NCBI RefSeq assembly: GCF_015999335.1
Contig: NZ_JAEACP010000009.1
Location: 1-64,000, forward strand
Direction: 5' to 3'
Origin: Tabrizicola soli
GTDB lineage: Bacteria > Pseudomonadota > Alphaproteobacteria > Rhodobacterales > Rhodobacteraceae
DNA length: 64,000 nt
Position numbers and translations under genes: made by a program. Within the stretch, counting starts at the first letter, position 1. Every line of letters starts with the position of its first letter. Below the pieces are notes generated by a model. The model had not been told where the DNA came from. It did not search any database and saw nothing but the letters and a program-made list of their open reading frames with translations. Shown piece by piece: positions 36,089 through 44,740 of the stretch.

Positions 36089-37597
36089 ATGACCGACAAA
36101 GCCGACCGCCCCGCCGACCGGACAGCCGACAAGATCCGCTGCGACGCCTGCCCGGTGCTGTGCTACATCGCCGAGGGCCGGGCCGGGGCCTGCGACCGCT
36201 ACGCCAACCACGGCGGCACGCTGGTCCGGCTGGATCCGCTGACCATCATCGAAAGCGCCGCCAGCCACGGCGTGAAGGCGGTGCCCTTCCTCAAGGGCAG
36301 CCAGGGCACCGACTGGGACGGCGATCTGGTGCAGGGCGGACGGCCCTTCATCACCGCGGTCGGCGCGGGCACCACCTATCCCGACTACAAGCCCGCCCCC
36401 TTCATCGTCAGCCAGAATGTCGAGGGCGTGGACATGGTCACCGTGGTGACCGAAGGCATCTTCAGCTACTGCGGCGTCAAGGTGAAGATCGACACCGACC
36501 GTTTCATCGGCCACGAGCGCGCCGTGGTTCGGGTCGATGGCGAACCCATCGGCCATGTGATGACCTCGGAATACGGCTCGAAGATGCTGTCGCTGGGCGG
36601 GGTCGAGCATCTGACCGGCGGCGGCAAGAAGGAAGGCCGCGTCACCTGCGACGCGCTGCTGCGGCTGTGCAACCGCGAAGCCGTCGAGATGACGGTGGAC
36701 GAGGGCGCCACCGTCATCGTGCAGGCCGGCCGGGCGCCGGTGATCAACGGCGCCGAGGAAAAGCTGATGCGGGTCGGCTGCGGCTCGGCCACCATCGGCA
36801 TGTTCGCCAAGCAATGGGCGCAGCATGTCGACGAGGTGGTGGTGGTGGACGACCACATCACCGGCGTCCTGTCCGAACACCAGGCCGGCAAGCTTCTGAA
36901 CGTGCCGCCCAGCGGCATCCGCGTGAAGGGCCGCCGCTCGACGCCGGGGCGCTATTTCCAGGTCGCCGAACCCGGCACCGGCTGGGGCGGCACCGATATC
37001 GAGGACCCGCTCACCATCCTGAAGGAGCCCGACCCCGAGACCGCCTGGGAGGGCCTGCGCCTTCTCATGGTCTCGACCACCGGCGAACAATCCGCCTATT
37101 ACGAGCTGGACGCCGCGCTGAACCCGGTCCCGAAGCCTCTCCCGCCCGACCTGCGCAGCTCGGTCGACCTGATCGCCGAGAATTGCGAGCCTTCGCTCTG
37201 CTCGGTGCTGTTCATGGCCGGCGCGGGCGGCTCGCTACGCGCGGGCGTGACGCAGAACCCGGTGCGGCTGACGCGCTCGGTCAAGGATTCGCTCACCTAT
37301 GTCTCCTGCGGCGGGGCCGGGGCCTATGTCTGGCCCGGCGGCGGGATCACGGTGATGGTGGACGTGACCGAAATGCCCAGCAATTCCTTCGGCTATGTCC
37401 CCACCCCCGCGCTGGTGGCGCCGATCGAATTCACCATGCGCCTTTCGGATTACATCGCGCTTGGCGGCCATGCCGATCAGGTGCGCCCCATCGAAGGCGT
37501 CGTCAGCGACAAGGTGCGCCGGGTCGGGCCGGGCGGGGCGCAGGACGATCCGATGGCGCGGCACCACTTCCGCTGGCCGGCGGACAGCCAGGCATGA
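36089..37597 (+). CDS. 6-hydroxynicotinate reductase homologue (Fe-S flavoprotein)
   Basis: A 502-residue protein recognisable as the Hnr family, which reduces 6-hydroxynicotinate to 1,4,5,6-tetrahydro-6-oxonicotinate with ferredoxin. Cysteines C18, C21, C25 and C35 at the N-terminus (CDACPVLC) suggest an iron-sulfur cluster, and several more follow (C128, C187, C194, C231, and ENCEPSLC and SCGGAG near the C-terminus). The characterised Eubacterium barkeri enzyme has a covalent flavin and several Fe-S clusters. GCGSATIG at 230-237, with T235, resembles an ApbE flavinylation site, and the next gene is ApbE-like. AGGAG precedes the ATG. I rate family membership high and exact substrate moderate. 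Confidence 0.8.
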   Translation: MTDKADRPADRTADKIRCDACPVLCYIAEGRAGACDRYANHGGTLVRLDPLTIIESAASHGVKAVPFLKGSQGTDWDGDLVQGGRPFITAVGAGTTYPDYKPAPFIVSQNVEGVDMVTVVTEGIFSYCGVKVKIDTDRFIGHERAVVRVDGEPIGHVMTSEYGSKMLSLGGVEHLTGGGKKEGRVTCDALLRLCNREAVEMTVDEGATVIVQAGRAPVINGAEEKLMRVGCGSATIGMFAKQWAQHVDEVVVVDDHITGVLSEHQAGKLLNVPPSGIRVKGRRSTPGRYFQVAEPGTGWGGTDIEDPLTILKEPDPETAWEGLRLLMVSTTGEQSAYYELDAALNPVPKPLPPDLRSSVDLIAENCEPSLCSVLFMAGAGGSLRAGVTQNPVRLTRSVKDSLTYVSCGGAGAYVWPGGGITVMVDVTEMPSNSFGYVPTPALVAPIEFTMRLSDYIALGGHADQVRPIEGVVSDKVRRVGPGGAQDDPMARHHFRWPADSQA

Positions 37598-38490
37598 CGG
37601 GGCCGGCGGCCGCGCTGCTTCCGGGCGACCGGCTGCACCTGCAGCACGGGCCCATCGACCTGATCATCGGGGCCGATGGCCTGGCGCGGGCGCAGGCCTT
37701 CGCCGCCGCCGCCGCCCGCTTCGACGGGCTGCTTCAGGAACTGGTGGCCGAACTGCCGCTCCTGCGCGCCGGGGTGACCGCCGGCCTGCCCGCCCCGCAA
37801 GGCCCGGTCGCGCGCCGGATGCATCGCGCCGTGCGCCCCCATGCCGATGTCTTCATCACCTGCATGGCCGCCGTGGCCGGCGCCGTCGCCGACGAGATCC
37901 TGTCCGCGATGACCGCTGCCGCGCCGCTTTCCCGCGCCTATGTGAACAACGGCGGCGACATCGCCCTCCACCTTGCCGCAGGGAGCAGCTTCACCAGCGC
38001 GATGGCCGGGTTGGACGGGCGCGACCTCGGCCGCATCCTGGTTTCCGCCGGGGCCGGGATCGGCGGCATCGCCACCAGCGGCGCGGGTGGGCGCAGCTTC
38101 TCGCTGGGCATCGCCGACAGCGTCACCGTCCTCGCGCGCTCGGCGGCCGAGGCCGACGCGGCGGCGACGATGATCGCCAATGCCGTCGACCTGCCCCGCC
38201 ATCCCGGCATCCGCCGCACCCGCGCCTGCGACCTGCAGCCCGACAGCGACCTCGGCACGCGCCCGGTGGTGACCGGGGTGCCGCCGCTTTCGCCCGATGA
38301 CGTCGCACGGGCGCTGGACGCGGGGGCGGCCCGCGCGCAAGACTTGCTGACACGGGGCCTGATCGCGGGGGTGGCGCTGTTCCTGCAGGGCCAGACCCGG
38401 CTGGCCGGGACGGGTTTCACGGGATTGATCCAGAAGGACGAGGTGGCACATGCCCAAGGTCGAGGTGCGCAAGCGGCTGCTTGTGCTTGA
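37594..38490 (+). CDS. UPF0280 family protein (ApbE-related)
   Basis: About 298 residues. YVNNGGDIALHL and GIGGIATSGAGGRSFSLGIADSVTVLA match the FAD/metal-binding pattern of ApbE-type flavin transferases, to which UPF0280 is related. The start overlaps the reductase stop as ATGA, so the two are translationally coupled. The most economical reading is a maturation factor that attaches flavin to the reductase; this is inference. The 3' end overlaps the next gene by 41 bp. Confidence 0.75.
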   Translation: MTGPAAALLPGDRLHLQHGPIDLIIGADGLARAQAFAAAAARFDGLLQELVAELPLLRAGVTAGLPAPQGPVARRMHRAVRPHADVFITCMAAVAGAVADEILSAMTAAAPLSRAYVNNGGDIALHLAAGSSFTSAMAGLDGRDLGRILVSAGAGIGGIATSGAGGRSFSLGIADSVTVLARSAAEADAAATMIANAVDLPRHPGIRRTRACDLQPDSDLGTRPVVTGVPPLSPDDVARALDAGAARAQDLLTRGLIAGVALFLQGQTRLAGTGFTGLIQKDEVAHAQGRGAQAAACA

Positions 38491-39031
38491 GGAAATCTTT
38501 CACGAGGGCGGCCCGCCCCGCAGCGATCCGCACCGGCGCGGCGCCGTGCTCGCCGTGATCCGCAACCCCTTCGCCGGGCGCTACGAGCCCGAGATCCAGG
38601 GCTTCATGGACGACCTCCGCCCCCTCGGGCTGGAGATGGCGCAGCAGCTTGCGGCGGCGCTCGGCGGCGCGGACAGGATCGAGGGCTACGGCAAGGCCTC
38701 GCTCGTCGGCGCGGCGGGAGAGCTGGAACACGGCGCGCTCTGGCATGCCCCCGGCGGCTATGCCATGCGCGAGGTGCTGAACGGGGCCAAGGCCATCGTG
38801 CCCTCGGCCAAGAAGGTCGGCGGCGCGGGCGCGCGGATCGACGTGCCGATCACCCATGTCAACGCCTCCTACGTCCGCAGCCATTTCGATTCGATCGAGG
38901 TCGGCCTGAACGACGCCCCGCGCGCCGACGAGATGGTGGTGATCCTGGCGATGACCACCGGCCCCCGCGTCCATTCCCGCTCCGGCGGGCTGGAGGCCTC
39001 GCAGATCAAGGGAGAGGACGGTCTGAGATGA
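38450..39031 (+). CDS. DUF1185 (amino acid synthesis family, PF06684) protein, copy 1
   Basis: A 193-residue protein of the AA_synth family: NPFAGRYEPEIQGFMDDLRPLG, EGYGKASLVGAAGELEHGALWH, VPSAKKVGGAGARIDVPITH and a C-terminal AMTTGPRVHSR. Reported structures of the family show a chorismate-mutase-like fold, but no reaction is settled. It is followed by a paralogue with an ATGA overlap. The 41-bp overlap with UPF0280 makes a slightly later start possible. Confidence 0.78.
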   Translation: MPKVEVRKRLLVLEEIFHEGGPPRSDPHRRGAVLAVIRNPFAGRYEPEIQGFMDDLRPLGLEMAQQLAAALGGADRIEGYGKASLVGAAGELEHGALWHAPGGYAMREVLNGAKAIVPSAKKVGGAGARIDVPITHVNASYVRSHFDSIEVGLNDAPRADEMVVILAMTTGPRVHSRSGGLEASQIKGEDGLR

Positions 39032-39612
39032 AGGCAAGGATTCGCAAGCTGGGCGTCTGGGTCGAGGAAACGCATGAGGAAGCCGGACGCGCCATTGATC
39101 CCCCCACCCGCAAGGCCGTCGCGGCGGCGGTGATCGAGAACCCCTTCGCCGGGCGCTATGTCGAGGATCTGACCGACCTGATGGATATCGGCGAGGAGCT
39201 GGGCGCGCTTCTGGGCGAGAAATGCGTGGCGGCGCTGGGGATCCGGCCCGATCGGGCGGAAAGCTACGGCAAGGCGGCGCTGGTCGGCGAAAACGGCGAG
39301 CTGGAACATGCCGCCGCCCTCCTGCACCCGAAACTGGGCGCCCCCCTGCGCAAGGCGGTGGAGAAGGGCGCGGCCCTGGTCCCCTCGTCGAAAAAGCGCG
39401 GCGGCATGGGACAGGACCTGGGCATTCCGCTGGGCCACAAGGACGCGGCCTTCGTGCGCTCGCATTTCGACGGCGTCGAGATCCGCTTCAACGACGCCCC
39501 CCGCGCCAACGAGATCGTCGTCGCCGTCGCCGTGACCGACAGCGGCCGCCCGTTGCCGAGGGTGGGCGGGCTGAAGGTCGGGGAAATCACCGGCAAGGAC
39601 GGATTGCGCTAG
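39028..39612 (+). CDS. DUF1185 (amino acid synthesis family, PF06684) protein, copy 2
   Basis: A 194-residue paralogue of the preceding gene, with the same landmarks: NPFAGRYVEDLTDLMDIG, ESYGKAALVGENGELEHAAALLHP, VPSSKKRGGMGQDLGIPLGH and VTDSGRPLPRVGGL. The two copies differ at many positions, so a heteromeric enzyme or two linked steps are both possible. Last gene of the operon starting at 32502; a hairpin terminator follows at 39632. Confidence 0.78.
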   Translation: MKARIRKLGVWVEETHEEAGRAIDPPTRKAVAAAVIENPFAGRYVEDLTDLMDIGEELGALLGEKCVAALGIRPDRAESYGKAALVGENGELEHAAALLHPKLGAPLRKAVEKGAALVPSSKKRGGMGQDLGIPLGHKDAAFVRSHFDGVEIRFNDAPRANEIVVAVAVTDSGRPLPRVGGLKVGEITGKDGLR

Positions 39613-39631
39613 ACCGGACCGCCAGGCGATA

Positions 39632-39657
39632 GCACCTCGCCCCCTCGGGCGGGGTGC
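39632..39657 (+). terminator. Hairpin terminator of the hydroxylase-reductase operon
   Basis: GCACCTCGCCC (39632-39642) pairs with GGGCGGGGTGC (39647-39657), one G-T pair, loop CCTC, 19 bp after the last stop. The following bases are GTT, so the U-tract is weak. Confidence 0.65.
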
Positions 39658-39717
39658 GTTCCGCTGCGCAGGTCCGGCCGCGCATGTGGTGGAATTTTCA
39701 GAACTATTTCTTTGATG

Positions 39718-39761
39718 TTGACAAGGCCCGCCGCACCCTATTATCGTTCGTATACAAATGA
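39718..39761 (+). promoter_or_regulatory. Promoter with MarR-type operator 2 (ferredoxin operon)
   Basis: A perfect TTGACA (39718-39723) is followed after 15-17 bp by TATTAT or TTATCG. The operator TCGTTCGTATACAAATGA (39744-39761) covers the -10/+1 region and ends 11 bp before the ferredoxin start. Confidence 0.72.
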
Positions 39762-39772
39762 ATGAGGGCGCC

Positions 39773-40108
39773 ATGACCTATGTCGTCACCGAAGGCTGCA
39801 TCGCCTGCAAATACACCGATTGCGTCGAGGTCTGTCCGGTGGATTGCTTCTACGCGGGCGAGAACATGCTGGTGATCCACCCCGACGAATGTATCGACTG
39901 CGGCGTGTGCGAGCCGGAATGTCCGGTGGACGCCATCCTTCCCGACACGGCGCCCGGGGTCGCGCCCTGGCTCACGCTCAACGCCGAGCTGGCGGAGGTC
40001 TGGCCCAACATCCGCGAAAGGATCGCGCCGCTGCCGGACCACGAAGCCTGGGCCGGGCAGCAGGGCAAGCTCGCTTCCCTGTCGCGCAACCCCGCCGCCC
40101 CGCAATGA
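39773..40108 (+). CDS. 7Fe ferredoxin (FdxA-type)
   Basis: A 111-residue ferredoxin with [17 protein letters not shown] (residues 9-25) and [15 protein letters not shown] motifs, the arrangement of [3Fe-4S][4Fe-4S] ferredoxins of about 110 residues. ATG at 39773 is used rather than 39758, which lies in the operator end. It is under the same operator type as the reductase gene and lies 11 bp before a ferredoxin-NADP reductase, so it is the likely electron donor to the 6-hydroxynicotinate-reductase homologue. Confidence 0.9.
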   Translation: MTYVVTEGCIACKYTDCVEVCPVDCFYAGENMLVIHPDECIDCGVCEPECPVDAILPDTAPGVAPWLTLNAELAEVWPNIRERIAPLPDHEAWAGQQGKLASLSRNPAAPQ

Positions 40109-40119
40109 GACCGGAGACC

Positions 40120-40938
40120 ATGATGCAGGATCAGGCCACCCTTCAAGCAGCTGCCGGGACGCATATCCCCGCCGGCGTCTATGCCGAAACCGTGACCGAG
40201 GTGCAGCACTACACCGACCGGCTGTTCCGCTTCCGCATCACCCGTCCCGGCGCCTTCCGCTTCCGCTCGGGCGAGTTCGTGATGATCGGCCTGCCCAACG
40301 CCGAGCGCCCGGTCTACCGCGCCTATTCCATCGCCAGCCCCTCCTGGGACGAAGAGATCGAATTCTACTCGATCAAGGTCCCCGACGGCCCGCTCACCGA
40401 GCACCTGCAGAAGATCCGGCCCGGCGACACCCTGCTGATGCGCAAGAAGCCCACCGGCACGCTGGTGCTGGACGCGCTTCTGCCGGGCAAACGGGTCTAC
40501 ATGTTCTCGACCGGCACCGGGATCGCCCCCTTCGCCTCGCTGATCCGCGACCCCGAGACCTATGAGAAATTCGACGAGGTGATTTTGACCCACACCTGCC
40601 GCGAGATCGCCGAACTGGCCTATGGGCAGGAACTGGTGAAGAACCTCATGGAGGATCCGCTGGTCGGCGACCTGGCGCGGGGCCGGCTGCGCCACTATCC
40701 CACGGTCACCCGCGACCCCTTCCCAGTCATGGGCCGGATCACCGACCTCATGGCATCGGGCCGATTGTTCGCCGATCTGGGCGTGCCGCCGATCGCGCCC
40801 GGCGAGGACCGCGGCATGATCTGCGGCTCGATGGCGATGCTGCGCGACACCAGGGACATGCTGGAAGGCTACGGCCTGGTCGAAGGGTCGAACGCGCAGC
40901 CCGGCAGTTTCGTGGTGGAACGCGCCTTCGTCGACTGA
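40120..40938 (+). CDS. fpr: Ferredoxin-NADP reductase
   Basis: About 272 residues, bacterial Fpr type. FAD-binding RAYSIASPSWDEEIEFYSIKV, pyrophosphate loop STGTGIAPFASLIRD, NADP-binding ICGSMAMLRDTRDMLEG and a C-terminal VVERAFVD. ATG at 40120 or 40123 lies behind CCGGAG; an ATG at 40105 overlaps the ferredoxin stop (ATGA) and would add five residues. Paired with the ferredoxin, it would move electrons from NADPH to the ring reductase. Confidence 0.9.
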   Translation: MMQDQATLQAAAGTHIPAGVYAETVTEVQHYTDRLFRFRITRPGAFRFRSGEFVMIGLPNAERPVYRAYSIASPSWDEEIEFYSIKVPDGPLTEHLQKIRPGDTLLMRKKPTGTLVLDALLPGKRVYMFSTGTGIAPFASLIRDPETYEKFDEVILTHTCREIAELAYGQELVKNLMEDPLVGDLARGRLRHYPTVTRDPFPVMGRITDLMASGRLFADLGVPPIAPGEDRGMICGSMAMLRDTRDMLEGYGLVEGSNAQPGSFVVERAFVD

Positions 40939-40950
40939 TCGGTCCGCGCC

Positions 40951-41973
40951 ATGGCCCCCTTTGACCAGCCGGACCGCAGGGACCATGCCGCCGCCGGGAA
41001 GCGGCCGGCCTCCCCGCGCGCCAGCCACCGCACGGCCGAGATCGTCTTCCTCCTGGTCGACAACTTCTCGCATCTGGCCTTTTCCTGCGCCATCGAACCC
41101 CTGCGGATCGCCAACCGGGTCTCGGGGCAGACGCTGTTCCGCTGGTCGCTGGCCAGCGCCGACGGGGTTTCGGCGGTCTGCTCCAACCGTTCGGTCACGC
41201 TGGTCGACCGGGGGCTGGAGCCCCTGCGCCATGTCGACCGCCTGCTGGTCATCTCGGGCGACGAGGTGCAGGACCGCGCCACGCCCGAAATCCTGGCCTA
41301 TCTCCGCCGGGAACGGGCTGCCGGCACGCCGATCGGGGCGATCTGCTCCGGGGCCTATCTCCTGGCCAGCGCCGGCTTCCTGAAGGATCAGGCGGCGGCG
41401 ATCCACTGGGAATACCACGATGTCGTCGCCGAGCTCTTTCCCGACGTCCGGCTGGTGCGCGGGGTCTTCGTGGCCGACCAGAAGTTCATCACCGCCGCAG
41501 GAGGGACGGCGGCGGCGGATCTGATGCTGCACCTGATCGCCGCCGAGCACGGCCCCGCGCTTGCCACCGCCGTCGCCGACCGGATGGTCTACAACGCCGT
41601 CCGCGAAGCCACGGCCGAGCAGCGGGTTTCCCTGCAGGCGCGCCACGGGATGCGCAACGAATCCCTGATGCGCGCGGTGGAACTGGCGCAGGAAAACCTC
41701 GAGGATCCGGTCTCCCCGCGCGAGATCGCGCGGGCCCTCGGCCTCTCGACCCGCCAGATCGAGCGGCTGTTCCAGCGCCATCTCGGAACCTCGCCGAAAC
41801 GCTTCATCATGCAGACGCGGCTGACCCGGGCCAGGAACCTCCTGGTGCAGACCGACCTGTCGATAACCGAGGTCGCGGTCGCCTGCGGTTTCAAGACCCC
41901 CTCGACCTTCTCCAAGGTCTACCGCGCGCATTTCCAGGTCTCGCCCGGCGCGCAGCGCACGACGCTGCGCTAG
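40951..41973 (+). CDS. GlxA-family AraC-type transcriptional regulator (GbdR-like)
   Basis: A 340-residue regulator: an N-terminal DJ-1/PfpI-like domain (AEIVFLLVDNFSHLAFSCAIEPLRIANR, GAICSGAYLLASAG) and a C-terminal AraC DNA-binding domain (SPREIARALGLSTRQIERLFQRHLG, ITEVAVACGFKTPSTFSKVYRAHF). Relatives control carnitine, dimethylglycine and arginine use. It starts 12 bp after the reductase gene, so it is probably part of the ferredoxin operon, and is convergent with the ABC transporter operon. Confidence 0.86.
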   Translation: MAPFDQPDRRDHAAAGKRPASPRASHRTAEIVFLLVDNFSHLAFSCAIEPLRIANRVSGQTLFRWSLASADGVSAVCSNRSVTLVDRGLEPLRHVDRLLVISGDEVQDRATPEILAYLRRERAAGTPIGAICSGAYLLASAGFLKDQAAAIHWEYHDVVAELFPDVRLVRGVFVADQKFITAAGGTAAADLMLHLIAAEHGPALATAVADRMVYNAVREATAEQRVSLQARHGMRNESLMRAVELAQENLEDPVSPREIARALGLSTRQIERLFQRHLGTSPKRFIMQTRLTRARNLLVQTDLSITEVAVACGFKTPSTFSKVYRAHFQVSPGAQRTTLR

Positions 41974-41977
41974 CAGA

Positions 41978-43042
41978 TCACAGGAACAGGTGGCTTTCGC
42001 CCGGCGCCCAGCCCAGCTGCGCGCTCGCACCGGGGGAAAGCCCGGCGATCTCCTCGGCCCCGGCCCGCATCCAGATCTCCTGCCCCCAATCGGTGCGGAA
42101 CTGCACCGTTGAGGTATCGCCCAGGAAGGTCACGTCCAGCACCCGCACCGGAAGCCCCGTCGCCGCCAGCCGCAGCGACTGCGGGCGAACCATGACCTGC
42201 GCCGCCGTGGCCCCGCCGCCGGGGGCCGAGCGGTGCACCGGCAGGTCGGCCATCGCCGTGCCATCGGGAAACACGACCCGGCCGCGATCGCCGGAAACCG
42301 CCACTTCGGCGGTGTCGAGGAAATTGGAATCGCCGATGAACCCGGCGACGAAGCGGGTGGCCGGATTGTGATACAGGTCGCGCCCGCTGCCGACCTGCTC
42401 GATCCTTCCCCGGTTGAACACCGCGATGCGGTCCGACAGGCGCAGCGCCTCCTCCTGGTCATGGGTCACATAGAGGATCGTCACCCCGGTCTCGCGGTGG
42501 ATGCGGCGGATCTCGATCTGGATCTCCTCGCGCAGCTTCTTGTCCAGCGCGGACAAGGGCTCGTCCATCAGCAGCACCGGCGGATCATAGGCCAGGGCGC
42601 GCGCCAGCGCGACGCGCTGTTGCTGGCCGCCGGACAGGTTGCCCGGCATCCGGTCGGCGAAGGCCTCCAGCTGCACCAGCGCCAGCATCTGGCTCACCCG
42701 CGCCGCGATCTCCGGCTCGGCCTGCCCGCGCACCCGCAGCGGGAAGGCGACGTTCTCGCGCACGTTCAGATGCGGGAACAGCGTATACCTCTGGAACACC
42801 ATCCCGATATTGCGCCTGTGCGAGGGCGTCGCCAGGATCGAGGCACCCTTCAGCAGGATATCGCCCGAGGTCGGCTCGTTGAACCCCGCCAAGGCGTAAA
42901 GCGTGGTCGACTTGCCCGATCCCGACGGGCCGAGGAAGGTCAGGAACTCCCCCTCGGGGATCTCCAGCGAGACATCGTCGACCGCGACGAAGCTGCCATA
43001 GGTCTGCCGCAGGCCGCGGATGGAAAGGAAGGCCGGGGTCAT
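41978..43042 (-). CDS. Spermidine/putrescine-type ABC ATP-binding protein (PotA-like)
   Basis: About 354 residues: Walker A GPSGSGKST, signature LSGGQQQRV, Walker B VLLMDEPLSALD, then a C-terminal TOBE/regulatory domain. ATG at 43042 overlaps the permease stop by 4 bp; the open frame upstream is permease sequence in another frame. Last gene of a four-gene transporter operon under MarR operator 3. The imported substrate is probably the compound degraded by this cluster. Confidence 0.9.
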   Translation of the reverse strand: MTPAFLSIRGLRQTYGSFVAVDDVSLEIPEGEFLTFLGPSGSGKSTTLYALAGFNEPTSGDILLKGASILATPSHRRNIGMVFQRYTLFPHLNVRENVAFPLRVRGQAEPEIAARVSQMLALVQLEAFADRMPGNLSGGQQQRVALARALAYDPPVLLMDEPLSALDKKLREEIQIEIRRIHRETGVTILYVTHDQEEALRLSDRIAVFNRGRIEQVGSGRDLYHNPATRFVAGFIGDSNFLDTAEVAVSGDRGRVVFPDGTAMADLPVHRSAPGGGATAAQVMVRPQSLRLAATGLPVRVLDVTFLGDTSTVQFRTDWGQEIWMRAGAEEIAGLSPGASAQLGWAPGESHLFL

Positions 43043-43839
43043 CTGGAAATCCGTCTCCTCAGAAGGGCTGCCGCGGCCATCACCAGCAGGGTGAAGGCGA
43101 CAAGGATGGTGGAGGCCGCCGCGATCACCGGCGACAGGTCCTGCCGCAGCGCACCCCAGATGCGCACCGGCAGGGTCTGCAGGTCGGGGCTGGCCATGAA
43201 GATCGCCACCACCACCTCGTCCCAGGAAATCAGGAAGGCGAAGACGGCGGCCGAGAACAGGCCGATCCGGATCGCCGGAAGCGTGATCTTCAGCTTGGCC
43301 TGCAGGGGCGAGGCCCCGCACAGGACCGCCGCATCCTCGATCGACTTGTCGAACCCCTCCAGCGAGTTGACGATCGGGATCACCGCGAAGGGAAAGGCCA
43401 GCACCGTATGCGCCAGCACGAAGCCGACAAGGGTGCCGTTCAGGCCCACGCGCAGGAACAGCGCATAGATCGCCACCGCGAAGACGATCACCGGCAGGAC
43501 CATCGGCGTCAGGAACAGCGCCTTCAGCAGACCCCGCCCCCGGAACCGGCCGCGCACCAGCGCGAAACTCGCCATCAGCCCCAGAAGCACCGCCAGCGCC
43601 GCCGACAGGAGGCCCACCTTGGCACTGGTCAGCGCCGCCTCTAGCCAGCGCGGATCGGCCGCCAGTTCGCGGTACCAGCGCAGCGTCCAGGAGGGCGGCG
43701 GGAACACCAGCCATTGCGACGACCCGAAGGACAGCGCCGCGATGAAGACGATGGGCACCAGGAGGAACAGGCAGACCAGGATCGTGACCGCCCAGAGCGC
43801 CACGCCAAGCCCGCCCAGATGACGGTAGGTCAGCAGCAT
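43039..43839 (-). CDS. ABC transporter permease, PotC-type
   Basis: About 266 residues with about six membrane spans and the coupling loop DAAVLCGASPLQAKLKITLPAIRIGL. ATG at 43839 (MLLTYRHLGGLG) is 2 bp past the PotB stop; the open frame further up is in the preceding gene. Confidence 0.9.
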   Translation of the reverse strand: MLLTYRHLGGLGVALWAVTILVCLFLLVPIVFIAALSFGSSQWLVFPPPSWTLRWYRELAADPRWLEAALTSAKVGLLSAALAVLLGLMASFALVRGRFRGRGLLKALFLTPMVLPVIVFAVAIYALFLRVGLNGTLVGFVLAHTVLAFPFAVIPIVNSLEGFDKSIEDAAVLCGASPLQAKLKITLPAIRIGLFSAAVFAFLISWDEVVVAIFMASPDLQTLPVRIWGALRQDLSPVIAAASTILVAFTLLVMAAAALLRRRISR

Positions 43840-43840
43840 C

Positions 43841-44677
43841 TCAGCGCATCCCCCCGAAAAAGCGGATCTGCACCGCATACAGCGCCAGCGTCACCGTCAG
43901 CAGGATGAAGGCCGCCGCCGATCCCAGCCCCCAGTTCAACAGCGACTGCACCAGCTGCGCGATCATCTCGGCCAGCATCATCTGCGAGGCGCTGCCCAGA
44001 AGGGCGGGCGTGACGAAATAGCCCAGCGACATGACAAAGACCATCAATCCCCCCGCCGCCGCCCCCGGCGCCGACAGCGGCAGAAGCACCCGCCGGAACG
44101 CCTGCCAGCGCCCCGCGCCGCACAGCGCCGCCGCCTGCAAGGTGGTCGGGTCGATGGCGCGGATGCTGGCGTAGAGCGGCAGGATGATGAAGGGCAGCAT
44201 GATATAGGTCATCCCGATGGTGACCCCGGTCAGGTTCTTGACCAGCGCCAGCGGCTCGGAGATCAGGCCAAGCTTCATCAGCGTGGTGTTGATCACCCCC
44301 GTCCGCTGCAACAGCACCATCCAGGCATAGGTGCGCGCCAGCAGGTTGGTCCACATCGACACCAGGATGATGGCCAGCACCAGGTTCGCATACCGCTGCG
44401 GCATGATCGCCAGCAGCCAGGCCACCGGATAGCCCAGCAGCAGCGAGACCGCCGTGACCACGAAGGCCACCAGGAACGTGTTGTACAGCACCCGCGCATA
44501 GGTCGAGGTCGCGAACAGCTCGGCATAGTTCTGCAGCCCCGGCTCCGGCTCCAGGATCGAGCGCAGCAGCAGGCTGACCACCGGGATCACGAAGAACAGC
44601 GCCAGAAGCACGAGGGCAGGGACAGCCGGGCCGAAGCCCCGCCACTGCCGCCTTGGAACAGATGCGTTTGCGGCCAT
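43841..44677 (-). CDS. ABC transporter permease, PotB-type
   Basis: About 278 residues, about six membrane segments, with the coupling loop LQAAALCGAGRWQAFRRVLLPLSAPG and the PotB-like LARTYAWMVLLQRTGVIN. ATG at 44677 is favoured over GTG at 44686 because GGTGAG lies at ribosome-site distance. Confidence 0.9.
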   Translation of the reverse strand: MAANASVPRRQWRGFGPAVPALVLLALFFVIPVVSLLLRSILEPEPGLQNYAELFATSTYARVLYNTFLVAFVVTAVSLLLGYPVAWLLAIMPQRYANLVLAIILVSMWTNLLARTYAWMVLLQRTGVINTTLMKLGLISEPLALVKNLTGVTIGMTYIMLPFIILPLYASIRAIDPTTLQAAALCGAGRWQAFRRVLLPLSAPGAAAGGLMVFVMSLGYFVTPALLGSASQMMLAEMIAQLVQSLLNWGLGSAAAFILLTVTLALYAVQIRFFGGMR

Positions 44678-44702
44678 GCGACTCACCGTAAGGGGGTGAA
44701 GG

Positions 44703-44731
44703 TGCCGGCGCGCCCCTGCGGCCCGCCGGCA
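44703..44731 (-). terminator. Hairpin between potD-like and potB-like genes
   Basis: TGCCGGCG (44703-44710) pairs with CGCCGGCA (44724-44731), 10 bp after the binding-protein stop. Same placement as the hairpin behind the proX-like gene; likely a processing or attenuation element. Confidence 0.55.
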
Positions 44732-44740
44732 GGATGCGGC

